NCBI GenBank assembly: GCA_039795165.1 | Contig: JBDKER010000009.1 | Span: 1-64,000 of the forward strand | DNA length: 64,000 nucleotides | From: V1-33 sp039795165 | GTDB taxonomy: Bacteria > Verrucomicrobiota > Verrucomicrobiia > Verrucomicrobiales > V1-33 | Reading direction: 5' to 3' | Shown: positions 34,164 through 43,355 of the stretch, piece after piece | How positions within the stretch are numbered: the stretch's first letter is position 1 | How the letters are laid out: the number at the start of each line of letters is the position of its first letter | The notes under the pieces: model-generated | Databases searched by the model: none | What the model was told of the DNA's origin: nothing | The model's input: the letters and a program-made list of their open reading frames with translations, nothing else | Position numbers and translations under genes: made by a program

Positions 34164-37100
34164 TCAGGCGGTCGGCAGGAAGAAGGTATCGAGTCGTTTG
34201 GGCGAGACTGGTTCCGCGGTGCCGAGTTCCTGAGCGAAGAGCGAGACCCGGTATTCCTCGAGGAGCCAGCGGAAGGATTCGTGCTGGGCGGGATCGACGC
34301 GGGGCAGCCAGTTTTCGTAGGGTGCGAGCAGAGCGGCGCGTTCGCGGTCGCGGGACGGCTGGAGTTTCGCTTTGCGGGCGCGGACCGCGAGGGCTTCGAG
34401 GTAGCGTGGGAAATGGGCAAGCTGACGGTGCGGGATGCGGGCTGGAAAGTCGGCCGGGATGAGTCGCCGCAGTTCCGCTTCCATGGACGGAAGGGCGGCC
34501 GATTCGGCGAGGAGAGCCGTGCGTTTTGCGAAGGTTGTGCGGGTAGCCTCGATGACTGTGCGGACGAGCAGGGGCCAGTCGCGCCGGGCTTGTTCGAGGA
34601 GAGCTGTGAAGCGTGCCTTGGTAAGCGGGAAAATGGGGTCGAGGCGGAGCGAGTGGCGCAGGATGTGTTCGGCGGCGTGCTGCTGGAGTTCCTCTGGCGA
34701 CGGCAGGCCGGAGGCTCCCGCGGCGGCCATGCGGGCACTCACGGCGCTGAGGGCGTCGTGCAGGCTGGCGGCCTTGCGGGAAGGAGTCGGGGCTGCCGTG
34801 AGCTGGCGGAGTTCGCGCTGGAGCCATGCGAGGTCTTTTGGAAGCGACAGCTCGGCGAGTCTGCGGACGCCTTCCTGCGAGGCGTTCGCGGCGTCGTCCT
34901 GATCCGTGAAGAGCACGAGGGAAACGGAATCGCGTTCCGCCTTGAGGCCTGGGAAGGCGAGCACGGCGCGCCCCATGCTGGTTCCGGCGGGCACCGATGC
35001 TGGTAGATCGCCGCAGGTCCATGCTGTGAGGCCGTGTTTTTCCCATTGCTGGACAGCGCGCTGCCAATCCGCCGAGCCGGCCGATTTTCCGCGCATGGCA
35101 TCGTGGATGGCGGCGAGGTCACGGCTGGTGACGAGGGTGCTGCCGGCGGTATCGACCACTTCGATGCGGGGGCGCAGGTAATCCGGGAGGCTGCCATCGG
35201 GCCAATCGGCGGCGGCCACGCGGACCCCGAAATTCTTCGTGAGAAATTCCGCAAGGGCCGGGAGGAAATCGCTGCGGCCCGGGTCGAAGCCTGCGGCCAC
35301 GGCGGCGATGCGGTCCGGGAGGGGTTCGAGTGATTTCCGGATCGGTTTTGGGAGGGCGCGGAGGAGAACGGAAGCGATTTCCGGCCGGAGGCCCGGGACG
35401 GCCCATTGGAGTTGTCCGGAGGTCAGGTGTTCGGCTGCTTCCGCGGGGACCTTGACCGTGACACCGTCGCGTTCCTGGCCCGGGGTGTAGGCGTAGGAGA
35501 CTGGGAGGACGGTATTGCCGATGGAGACGCGGTCCGGGAAGTGGCTGTGGTGGTCCTGCGTGTCCGTGCGTGCGAGATCCGCCTCCGTGGCGGTGAGGGC
35601 ATCGTTGCCATGATCCCGGACGAAGCGGTTGAGGTCGTGCAGCGACGAAATGCCGCGCAGCCTTGCGGCATAGAAATCGGCGAGTCGTTCCGCGACCTGC
35701 CAGACGCCGCCCGAGCGGGATCGGCTGAGGGCGAGTTCCAGTTTGTCGCGCAGGCGGCGGTTGGCCGCGGCGAACGGGTGGGTGACGGCGGCATCGTCCT
35801 CGATGAGGGCGGCGCGGATGAAGATGGCCGTTGCTTCGTCGGCCCGGACCCGGCCGTAATCGATGCGGCCGCGCCGGAGTTCGAGTCCGTGCATGAGGAC
35901 GCGTTCGAGGGCGGTGACGCGGCCGGTTTTCGGGTCCCATTCCGGGGCACTGACTCGGTGTTCGCAGAGGTGGGGTCCGAGGGCGATGGCCCATGCGGGT
36001 TCGATGCCAGCGGCGGTGCGGGCGAAGAGCTGGGAAGTCTGGACGATTTCCGCGGCCATGATCCAGTCCGGCTGGGCGGGTCCTTTTTCGGTGGTTCCCT
36101 GGGTGGGCCGGTCCTTGCGTTGATGGAGCGTCGATCCCGGGAATACGAGGACCTCGCGGTTGCCTGATGCCTTGTAGAGATTGCGGGCTTCGCGCCGGGC
36201 GATGTGGCCGAGGAGGCCGGCGAGGATGCAGCGGTGAATGGCGGCCGAGCGCACGTGGTCTGGAAACTCCGTGACCGCCGGAGGGTCCGCATCGTCGTCC
36301 AGCACGGCGTCGCCCAGTTGCCGCCAGAGGTCGCGCCATTCCGTGAGCCGGCTGTATGAAATGAAGTTCGTGCGGCAGAAGCGGCGCAGGGCATTGCGGC
36401 TTCCTCCCGGGGGCGGGGCGGCGAGCCAGAGGCGGAGGAGCGAAAGGAAATCCGAGCCCGGCGTGCGGAAGGCGCGGTGGGCCGTGTCGGCGGCCTCGCG
36501 GGCGTCGTCCGGCCGTTCCCGCGGGTCCGGGACGCTCAGGCCCGCAGCGATCACGAGCAATTCCGGCAGAACGCGTTCGCGTTTGGCCTCGAGCAGCATG
36601 CGGCCGAGCACGGGGTCGAGCGGGAGCCGCGCCAGTTCCCGTCCGGCCGGGAGGAGGTCATTCGTTTCGCTGAGGGCACCGAGTTCGTGCAGCAATTGGT
36701 AGCCCGCGCGGATGGCAGCCGGGGCGGGAGGATTGAGGAAGGGGAACGATTCGATTTCACCGAGCCGGAACGCCTTCATGCGGAGGATGACTTCGGCGAG
36801 GTTGGCGCGCTGGATTTCCGGGACCGCGAAGAGCGGACGCTTGAGAAAATCCTCTTCGCTGTAGAGGCGGATGCAGAGGCCTGCCTTGACCCGTCCGGCG
36901 CGTCCGGCCCGCTGATTGGCGCTGCTCTGGGCGACTGGTTCGATGGGGAGGCGGCGCGTTCTCGTGCGGGGCTGGTAGCGGCTGATGCGGGAGAGTCCGG
37001 TATCGATAACGCAGCTGATGCCCGGGATGGTGAGGGAAGTTTCTGCGATGTTGGTGGCGGCGATGACGCGGCGGCGGTTGCTGCTGCCGAAGACGCGCTG

Positions 37101-37889
37101 CTGGTCCTGTCCGGCCATGCGACCGTAGAGCGGCAGGACTTCCCATGAGGGACCGAGGCGGCCGCCGAGGACATCGACTGCTTCGCGGATGTCGCGTTCC
37201 GTGGGAAGGAATACCAGAATGTCGCCCTCGTCTGTGCTCGTGGCGGCATCTTCCACCGCCGTAATGGCCGACCGCATCCAGCCGCCCTCGCCCTCGCTTT
37301 CCTCCGAGGGAACGTAATGAATATCGACTGGCCATGTGCGGCCCGATACCTCGATGACCGGGGCCCCGCCGAAGGCTGCGGAGAAGGCGGCCGTATCGAT
37401 GGTCGCCGAAGTGATGATCAGTTTAAGGTCGCGGCGGCGGGCAAGGAGGCCTTTCAGGTAGCCGAGCAGGAAGTCGATGTTGAGCGAACGCTCGTGGGCT
37501 TCATCAATGATGATGGCGCTGTAGGCCCGCAGATCGCGGTCGCTCTGAATCTCCGCCAGCAGAATGCCATCGGTCATGAATTTGAGGACCGTATCGCGCG
37601 AGGTATCGTCGCTGAAGCGCATGCGGCAGCCGACTTCGCGGCCCCATGGGACCTGCAGTTCGGCGGCGACGCGGCGCGAAATGCTCATGGCGGCGACGCG
37701 GCGTGGCTGGGTGCAGCCGATGCGGCCTTTGGTGGCGAGGCCCGCTTCGAGGCACATCTTGGGCAGCTGCGTCGTCTTGCCGCTGCCGGTTTCTCCGGCA
37801 ATCACGACGACCTGATGCTCCCGGATGGCTGCGGTGATTTCGCTGCGCCGTGCCGAGATGGGGAGGTCGGCTGGGTAGGAAATCTTCAT
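34164..37889 (-). CDS. hrpA: ATP-dependent RNA helicase HrpA
   Basis: A 1241-residue DEAH-box helicase of the bacterial HrpA type (E. coli HrpA is about 1300 residues). Walker A AGETGSGKTTQ (GETGSGKT 32-39), IIIDEAHERSL (DEAH 129-132), IITSATID (SAT 161-163), ATNIAETSLTIPGI and QRAGRAGRVKAGLCIRLYSE cover the helicase motifs. HA2 and OB-fold regions follow, and the long C-terminal DUF3418 region ends FRWLLEEYRVSLFAQELGT. The ATG at 37889-37887 overlaps the stop of the upstream HAD gene in an ATGA, which decides the start and implies translational coupling. HrpA acts on ribosomes or mRNA in known systems. Confidence 0.95.
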   Translation of the reverse strand: MKISYPADLPISARRSEITAAIREHQVVVIAGETGSGKTTQLPKMCLEAGLATKGRIGCTQPRRVAAMSISRRVAAELQVPWGREVGCRMRFSDDTSRDTVLKFMTDGILLAEIQSDRDLRAYSAIIIDEAHERSLNIDFLLGYLKGLLARRRDLKLIITSATIDTAAFSAAFGGAPVIEVSGRTWPVDIHYVPSEESEGEGGWMRSAITAVEDAATSTDEGDILVFLPTERDIREAVDVLGGRLGPSWEVLPLYGRMAGQDQQRVFGSSNRRRVIAATNIAETSLTIPGISCVIDTGLSRISRYQPRTRTRRLPIEPVAQSSANQRAGRAGRVKAGLCIRLYSEEDFLKRPLFAVPEIQRANLAEVILRMKAFRLGEIESFPFLNPPAPAAIRAGYQLLHELGALSETNDLLPAGRELARLPLDPVLGRMLLEAKRERVLPELLVIAAGLSVPDPRERPDDAREAADTAHRAFRTPGSDFLSLLRLWLAAPPPGGSRNALRRFCRTNFISYSRLTEWRDLWRQLGDAVLDDDADPPAVTEFPDHVRSAAIHRCILAGLLGHIARREARNLYKASGNREVLVFPGSTLHQRKDRPTQGTTEKGPAQPDWIMAAEIVQTSQLFARTAAGIEPAWAIALGPHLCEHRVSAPEWDPKTGRVTALERVLMHGLELRRGRIDYGRVRADEATAIFIRAALIEDDAAVTHPFAAANRRLRDKLELALSRSRSGGVWQVAERLADFYAARLRGISSLHDLNRFVRDHGNDALTATEADLARTDTQDHHSHFPDRVSIGNTVLPVSYAYTPGQERDGVTVKVPAEAAEHLTSGQLQWAVPGLRPEIASVLLRALPKPIRKSLEPLPDRIAAVAAGFDPGRSDFLPALAEFLTKNFGVRVAAADWPDGSLPDYLRPRIEVVDTAGSTLVTSRDLAAIHDAMRGKSAGSADWQRAVQQWEKHGLTAWTCGDLPASVPAGTSMGRAVLAFPGLKAERDSVSLVLFTDQDDAANASQEGVRRLAELSLPKDLAWLQRELRQLTAAPTPSRKAASLHDALSAVSARMAAAGASGLPSPEELQQHAAEHILRHSLRLDPIFPLTKARFTALLEQARRDWPLLVRTVIEATRTTFAKRTALLAESAALPSMEAELRRLIPADFPARIPHRQLAHFPRYLEALAVRARKAKLQPSRDRERAALLAPYENWLPRVDPAQHESFRWLLEEYRVSLFAQELGTAEPVSPKRLDTFFLPTA

Positions 37890-38497
37890 GGGCTCCGGTG
37901 CCCCGCGGAAAGTTCGGCCGGGACGAAAACCCATGGCATGCCAGCGGCGCGGGCGGCGTCGATGCCCAGCTGGCCGTCTTCAAAGACGAGGCAGCGGGCG
38001 GGATCGGCCCCCATGCGTTCCGCGGCGAGCAGGAACATGTCGGGAGCCGGCTTGCCGCGGCGGACGTCCGCCGGAGTGATCACCGTGGCAAAAAGATGAT
38101 CGATCCCGAGGGCGCGCAGGGAATCGTGGACGATGCCTGCGTCACTGCCAGAAGCCACCGCCATGGGAAGCTGGCCATGGCCGGCCCGGGCGATGGCGAC
38201 GACTGGTTCGATGGCTTGGACCGTGTGGTGATGGGCGAGGTACCAGCGGACCTTGTCGGCCTCCACGGCTGCTGGATCGAGGCCCGTTCCAAAGCGTTCA
38301 TTGAGGTCCGCCACGATGGCGACCCCCGGCATGCCAGCGTAGGCATGATGCATTTCCAGAGTGAAACCGTCCGGCGCAAAGTCATGCAGTGCGAGGGCGG
38401 CCCGCCATGCTTCGAGGTGGAGAGGCATGGAATCGACGAGGGTGCCATCGCAGTCGAAAATGTAGGCGTCGAAGGGTCCGTCCGGGAGGTGCAGCAT
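37886..38497 (-). CDS. HAD-superfamily phosphatase / beta-phosphoglucomutase-like
   Basis: A 203-residue HAD subfamily IA protein. Motif I is YIFDCDGTLVDSMP (nucleophile Asp plus acid Asp), motif II is in MAVASGSDAGI, motif III Lys is in RRGKPAPDMFLLAAE, and motif IV is CLVFEDGQLGIDAARAAGM. The helical cap (LHLEAWRAALALHDF, HHAYAGMPG) fits the beta-phosphoglucomutase/phosphatase group; the substrate is uncertain. ATG 38497 is favoured by AGGGG 6 nt upstream; a longer frame starts with GTG 38512. The stop overlaps hrpA by 4 bp. Confidence 0.88.
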   Translation of the reverse strand: MLHLPDGPFDAYIFDCDGTLVDSMPLHLEAWRAALALHDFAPDGFTLEMHHAYAGMPGVAIVADLNERFGTGLDPAAVEADKVRWYLAHHHTVQAIEPVVAIARAGHGQLPMAVASGSDAGIVHDSLRALGIDHLFATVITPADVRRGKPAPDMFLLAAERMGADPARCLVFEDGQLGIDAARAAGMPWVFVPAELSAGHRSP

Positions 38498-38757
38498 GGC
38501 ATTCCCCTGCACGGACGGGGGCGGCAGGAAAGCGCAAACCCCGGCGGGAATGGCGCGCCCTTGCCCGTCCTACGGATGCACTGGACAATGGTATGGCGTG
38601 TGCTTGGATCGGATCATCAGCATGTTCCGCATGTCCGACAGCATTCCGATGATCAGACCAGCCGGTAGGTCCGGCGCGACGAGGCGTCCTGCACGCCATC
38701 GCGGCTGATTGTCCGGGGGGCGTTTCCCCGGAAGGGGCGTCCGCTGTCCATTGTCCC

Positions 38758-40704
38758 ATGAACGCCAACGATTCCTCCGCGCATTCCTCCCGACTCTGGC
38801 TGCTCATTCTGGGCGCTCTGGGCATCGTCTTCGGGGACATTGGCACCAGTCCGCTCTATGCCATGCGGGAATGCTTCACGGAGCTGCACGGCACCGGGAC
38901 GTCGCAGGAACTGAAGGTTGTCCTTGATGTGCGCGAGCATGTCCTCGGCGTGCTTTCGCTTATCATCTGGACGATCACGCTGATGATCACGCTCAAGTAC
39001 GTGGTGCTGGTGATGCGGGCGGACAAGCAGGGAGAAGGCGGGATTCTGGCGCTGCTGTGCGTGGCCTTTCCCGAGCGCCGCGGCAAGTACCGTTCCGGGA
39101 CGGCCCTCCTCATGGTGAGTCTCGGCATCTTCGGGGCTGCGCTGCTGTACGGCGATGGGATCATCACGCCGGCGATTTCCGTGCTGTCGGCGGTGGAGAC
39201 GCTCAATGACACGCCGATGAAGCCGTACATTGTCCCGATCACCATCGCCATCCTCGTGGCCCTCTTCTCTGTGCAGCGGCTCGGCACCGGAAAAGTCGGA
39301 GTCGCCTTCGGTCCCATCACTCTGCTGTGGTTTCTGACCCTCGCCCTGCTGGGCGTCCGGTGGATTCTCGAACCCCGGCCCGTCGGTGCACCTTCGGTTT
39401 TCGCCGCCTTCAATCCGCTGCTTGGCCTCAAGCTACTCATGATCGACAGTCATACCTCCATCAAGGTGCTGTCAGGCGTGTTTCTGACCGTGACGGGAGG
39501 CGAAGCGCTTTATGCGGACATGGGGCATTTCGGTCGGCGTCCGATTTCGCTGGCGTGGGTGTGGCTTGTGAAGCCGGCTCTGCTGCTGAACTATCTGGGG
39601 CAGGGAGCCTTTCTGCTGCATCACCCGGAAGCCATTGAGAATCCGCTCAAGAACATGACACCGGAATGGGGACAGATTCCGCTGACCGTGCTGGCGACCC
39701 TTGCGACCGTGATTGCTTCGCAGGCACTCATTTCCGGTGTGTTTTCCCTGACCATGCAGGCCGTCCAGCTCGGCTATCTTCCGAGGACGCGCATTCAGCA
39801 TACGTCCTCGCAGGAAAAGGGTCAGATCTACATCAGCCGGGTCAACTGGGCGCTCATGGCCGGCTGCATTGCGCTCGTGGCAGGCTACGGGTCCTCGCAG
39901 CGGCTCGCTGCCGCCTATGGCATTGCCGTGGCACTGACCATGCTGGTGACCACGATTCTGCTGTACTTCGCGGCGCGGCGTCAGTGGGAATGGTCGGCTC
40001 CGAAGACCCTGCTCGCCATTGCCGGACTGGTCGTGCTCAGTGCCGTCTTCGTCTTTGCCAATGCGCTCAAGTTCTTCCATGGCGGCTGGATTCCGGTGAC
40101 GATCGGAATTGGACTCTTTGCGGTCATGATGACATGGAAGGAAGGACGGCGGCACCTCGGAGCGAGGCTCGCCGAGCAGGCCTTGCCGCTCGACGATTTC
40201 CTCACGAGCATCGAGCGCGGCACCAAGGTCGCCCGGGTGCCCGGAACGGCGGTCTTCATGTCCGGTACGAGCGGGCTCACGCCGACCGCCCTGCTGCACA
40301 ATCTGAAGCACAACAAGGTCCTGCACGAACGCATTGTCTTCCTGACGATCGAAAACGAGAAAGTGCCGTACATTCCGGCAGCGCAGCGGGTTGTGCTCGA
40401 CTGCATCGCTCCCGGTGTGCAGGGCGGACACGGAGTCTGGCGCGTCGTGGGGCATTATGGGTTCATGGAGCAACCCGATATTCAGGAAATGATGCGGCTC
40501 TGCGGGGATCAGGGCCTGAAGCTCGATCCCATGCAGACGAGCTTCTTCCTCGGGCGCGAGACTGTGATTCCCGGCAATCGGTACTTTGCGCCGTGGCGGG
40601 CGAAGCTTTTTGCTCTGCTTTCGCGGAACGCACAGAGTGCCGTCGCCTATTACAACATTCCTCCTGGCAGAGTCGTCGAATTTGGCATTCAGATCGAACT
40701 CTGA
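38758..40704 (+). CDS. kup: Kup-type low-affinity potassium transporter
   Basis: A 648-residue integral membrane K+/H+ symporter of the KUP/HAK/KT family. The N-terminal signature ALGIVFGDIGTSPLYAMREC is diagnostic, and KQGEGGILALLCVAFPE and LYGDGIITPAISVLSAVE are further family blocks. About 12 membrane segments cover residues 12-455; a cytoplasmic C-terminal domain ends FFLGRETVIPGNRYFAPWRA. Length fits the bacterial family (about 620-650). Just upstream the leader holds a short hairpin, CCGGGG (38713-38718) and CCCCGG (38726-38731). It does not match the c-di-AMP riboswitch consensus. No Shine-Dalgarno sequence precedes ATG 38758. The LolA-like gene follows after 38 bp. Confidence 0.95.
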   Translation: MNANDSSAHSSRLWLLILGALGIVFGDIGTSPLYAMRECFTELHGTGTSQELKVVLDVREHVLGVLSLIIWTITLMITLKYVVLVMRADKQGEGGILALLCVAFPERRGKYRSGTALLMVSLGIFGAALLYGDGIITPAISVLSAVETLNDTPMKPYIVPITIAILVALFSVQRLGTGKVGVAFGPITLLWFLTLALLGVRWILEPRPVGAPSVFAAFNPLLGLKLLMIDSHTSIKVLSGVFLTVTGGEALYADMGHFGRRPISLAWVWLVKPALLLNYLGQGAFLLHHPEAIENPLKNMTPEWGQIPLTVLATLATVIASQALISGVFSLTMQAVQLGYLPRTRIQHTSSQEKGQIYISRVNWALMAGCIALVAGYGSSQRLAAAYGIAVALTMLVTTILLYFAARRQWEWSAPKTLLAIAGLVVLSAVFVFANALKFFHGGWIPVTIGIGLFAVMMTWKEGRRHLGARLAEQALPLDDFLTSIERGTKVARVPGTAVFMSGTSGLTPTALLHNLKHNKVLHERIVFLTIENEKVPYIPAAQRVVLDCIAPGVQGGHGVWRVVGHYGFMEQPDIQEMMRLCGDQGLKLDPMQTSFFLGRETVIPGNRYFAPWRAKLFALLSRNAQSAVAYYNIPPGRVVEFGIQIEL

Positions 40705-40742
40705 CATTGATTTCCCGCATTCCCCCGGCCTTTTTCCCTGAC

Positions 40743-41441
40743 ATGAACCGATTCCGATTTCTGGCGCTGCTGCTTGTCTGTCTGCCTGTGGCCGTGTCCG
40801 CGCAGGAGGCGGGCGGGGATGAAATGTCCGCCGAGCAGGTCATTGACCGCGTGCTCATGAGCCGGGCCCTTCAGAATGCCGAGGAACTGAAGGGAAGCTT
40901 CAGCAAGGGGAAGACGACCGTCCCGTTCACGATCCGGCTCGACAAGGACCTCATCCGGTTCACGTTTGATAAGCCGAAGCAGGTCATCAGTCTCAATGTG
41001 ACCGAGAAGGGGGCGCGGCTGACCGAGGAAGTGGCCGGGGGCAAGGCCCAACCTGTGGCGACCAAGCGCTATGCGGAAGGCGTGCGCGGCACCGATCTGA
41101 GCTACGACGACCTTTCGCAGCGGTTTCTGTACTGGCCGAAGAAGGTGCGGGCGGGCACGGAAACCATCCAGACGCGCAAGTGCGATGTCGTCGACCTCTA
41201 CAATCCCGACAACCTCGGCGAATACTATCTGGTGAGGGTGTTTGCGGACCGGGAATCGGGCGGCATGCTGCGCATGATGGGGTACGACCGCGGCGGAAAG
41301 CTCATCAAGACCTGCGCGGTGACTTCCGGAATGAAGCTGAAGAGCGGGGCCACCGTGCTCAAGAGCATGGAGATTCTGCGGCATGAAGCCGGCAGCCGGA
41401 AGGTGGCCGGGGAAACGACCCTTGAGCTGCGCAAGCCCTGA
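40743..41441 (+). CDS. LolA-like outer membrane lipoprotein-sorting protein
   Basis: A 232-residue exported protein. Signal peptide about 1-20 (MNRFRFLALLLVCLPVAVSA); the mature part is an open beta-barrel of the LolA/COG2834 type. It has the sequence pattern MSRALQNAEELKGSFSKGKT, IRLDKDLIRFTFDKPKQVIS and RGTDLSYDDLSQRFLYWPKK, with RKCDVVDLYNPDNLGEYYLV. This resembles the exported outer-membrane lipoprotein-sorting family common in Verrucomicrobia more than E. coli LolA, so a lipoprotein carrier role is inferred. It lies 38 bp after kup and 59 bp before argS, all on the plus strand. Confidence 0.75.
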   Translation: MNRFRFLALLLVCLPVAVSAQEAGGDEMSAEQVIDRVLMSRALQNAEELKGSFSKGKTTVPFTIRLDKDLIRFTFDKPKQVISLNVTEKGARLTEEVAGGKAQPVATKRYAEGVRGTDLSYDDLSQRFLYWPKKVRAGTETIQTRKCDVVDLYNPDNLGEYYLVRVFADRESGGMLRMMGYDRGGKLIKTCAVTSGMKLKSGATVLKSMEILRHEAGSRKVAGETTLELRKP

Positions 41442-41500
41442 GGGGTACAGGTCGTGAGTCCCCTTGCACCGCGCTTGCCCTCCGGCACGGTGGCGGGCTC

Positions 41501-43249
41501 ATGACGATTCCAGAATATCTCGGGCAGCAGTTGAACAAGGCCCTTGTGGCCGCGGGTCTCGATCTGCCTGATGGGTTCCGCGCCACGGTGACGCCGGCTG
41601 CGGACACGCGCTTCGGCGATTACCAGACGAACGCAGCCATGGTGCTTGCGAAGCCCCTGCGGACCAATCCGCGCGCCCTTGCCCAGCAGATTGCGGACGT
41701 CATCGACACGGAAGGCCTCACGGAAACACCGACGGTGGCCGGGGCCGGTTTTCTGAACTTCACGATCCGTCCGGCCGCGCTGGCCGACCGCATGGCGGCC
41801 CTGCTGAACGACGACCGGCTCGGCGTGGCGCTTCAGGATCCACGGACGATTGTCATCGATTTCTCAGCCCCCAATGTGGCCAAGCAGATGCATGTGGGTC
41901 ACATCCGGAGTACGATCATCGGCGACTGCCTTGCGCGCACCGCGAGGTTTCTGGGTCACCGGGTCATTACGGACAATCACATTGGCGACTGGGGCACGCA
42001 GTTCGGCATGGTGCTGTACGGATGGAAGCGGGAACTGAACCGCGAGGCTCTCGCTCACGATCCCATCCGGGAACTGCTGCGGCTCTACAAGGCAGTGAAT
42101 GCCGAATCCAAGGCCGAGGAAGATGCGAAGGAACGCGGGGAACGGAACGACACGCCCACCCGGGACGCCTGCAAGGCCGAGTTGGTCCGCCTCCAGGCCG
42201 GCGACCCCGAAAACCTCGCCATCTGGAAGCAATGTGTCGAAGTTTCGCTCGAAGGATTGTCGGCGGTCTACGGTAAACTTGATGTGACCTTCGACCATTT
42301 CCTTGGCGAAAGTCATTACAATGCGGCCCTGCCTGGCGTGGTGCAGGAACTGCTCGCGAAGGGGATTGCGCGGGAAAGCGAAGGTGCGGTCTGCGTCTTC
42401 TTCGATGACATTCCCGCCCTCGCGGACAAGGCCCCGTTCATTGTGCGGAAATCCGACGGAGGCTATGGCTATGCGACCACAGATGTGGCCACCGTGCTGC
42501 ACCGCGTGCAGGAATGGAAAGCCGATGAAATCTGGTACGTGGTCGGAGCGCCCCAGGCACTCCACTTCGAACAACTCTTCGCAACCGTCCGCCGCATGGG
42601 CCTGCAGCCGGTCATGCAGCACATCGCCTTCGGCAGCATTCTCGGAGCCGACGGCCGCATGATGAAGACACGCAGCGGCGAAAGCGTCGGCCTCCTCGAA
42701 GTCCTCGAAGAAGCCGAGGAACGCGCCCGCGCCACTGTCGAGGAAAAGAATCCCGACCTTTCCCCCGAGGAAAAGGCCGCCATCGCCACGGCCGTCGGCA
42801 TCGGTGCCGTCAAATACCAGGAACTCAGCCAGGGCCGCCTCACGGATTACAAGTTTGTCTGGGACAAGATGCTCGCCTTTCAGGGGAATACGGCCCCGTA
42901 CCTCCAGTACAGCTATGTGCGGACCCGGTCGATTTTCCGGAAACTCGAAGGGACCGCCGACTTGGCGGGTCCATACGAACTGAGTCAGCCCGAGGAACGC
43001 GAACTCGCCCTCCTGCTGAGCCGCTACGCGGAAGCCGTGCCCGCCGTCCTCGAGGATTTCCGCCCGAACGTCCTTGCAGGCTATGTCTACGATGTGGCGC
43101 GCGCCTTCCATTCGTTTTTCGAAGCCTGTCCCGTGCTCCGCGCCGAGGGATCGGTCCGGGCCACCCGGCTGGCCCTCTGCGAACTGACTTCCCGCGTCCT
43201 CCGCAGCGGACTCGACCTCCTTGGCATCCGGGTCACTGAACGCATGTGA
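41501..43249 (+). CDS. argS: Arginyl-tRNA synthetase
   Basis: A 582-residue class Ia synthetase charging tRNA-Arg. The N-terminal ADD1 domain has FGDYQTNAAMVLAK and FLNFTIRP. The HIGH signature is NVAKQMHVGHIRSTIIGD (HVGH 131-134), followed by NHIGDWGTQFGMVLYGWK. The KMSKS-equivalent loop is GRMMKTRSGESVGL, with the poorly conserved K-S typical of ArgRS. The anticodon-binding domain has LQYSYVRTRSIFRK and ends LDLLGIRVTERM. Length is standard and the gene intact. It follows the LolA-like gene by 59 bp. Confidence 0.97.
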   Translation: MTIPEYLGQQLNKALVAAGLDLPDGFRATVTPAADTRFGDYQTNAAMVLAKPLRTNPRALAQQIADVIDTEGLTETPTVAGAGFLNFTIRPAALADRMAALLNDDRLGVALQDPRTIVIDFSAPNVAKQMHVGHIRSTIIGDCLARTARFLGHRVITDNHIGDWGTQFGMVLYGWKRELNREALAHDPIRELLRLYKAVNAESKAEEDAKERGERNDTPTRDACKAELVRLQAGDPENLAIWKQCVEVSLEGLSAVYGKLDVTFDHFLGESHYNAALPGVVQELLAKGIARESEGAVCVFFDDIPALADKAPFIVRKSDGGYGYATTDVATVLHRVQEWKADEIWYVVGAPQALHFEQLFATVRRMGLQPVMQHIAFGSILGADGRMMKTRSGESVGLLEVLEEAEERARATVEEKNPDLSPEEKAAIATAVGIGAVKYQELSQGRLTDYKFVWDKMLAFQGNTAPYLQYSYVRTRSIFRKLEGTADLAGPYELSQPEERELALLLSRYAEAVPAVLEDFRPNVLAGYVYDVARAFHSFFEACPVLRAEGSVRATRLALCELTSRVLRSGLDLLGIRVTERM

Positions 43250-43355
43250 GCGGTCCGGCCGCCCGCGGAACTGCCTGATGGAAAAGCTTGCCGAATTCCG
43301 CGGCTGCGGCCACATTTGCCAGATAGAGAATCCCACGACCCACGCTTTTGCCGAG

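Noticed and set aside
38600..38757. c-di-AMP (ydaO-type) riboswitch upstream of kup
   Set aside because: Only a 6-bp hairpin (38713-38731) is present; the conserved ydaO core was not found.
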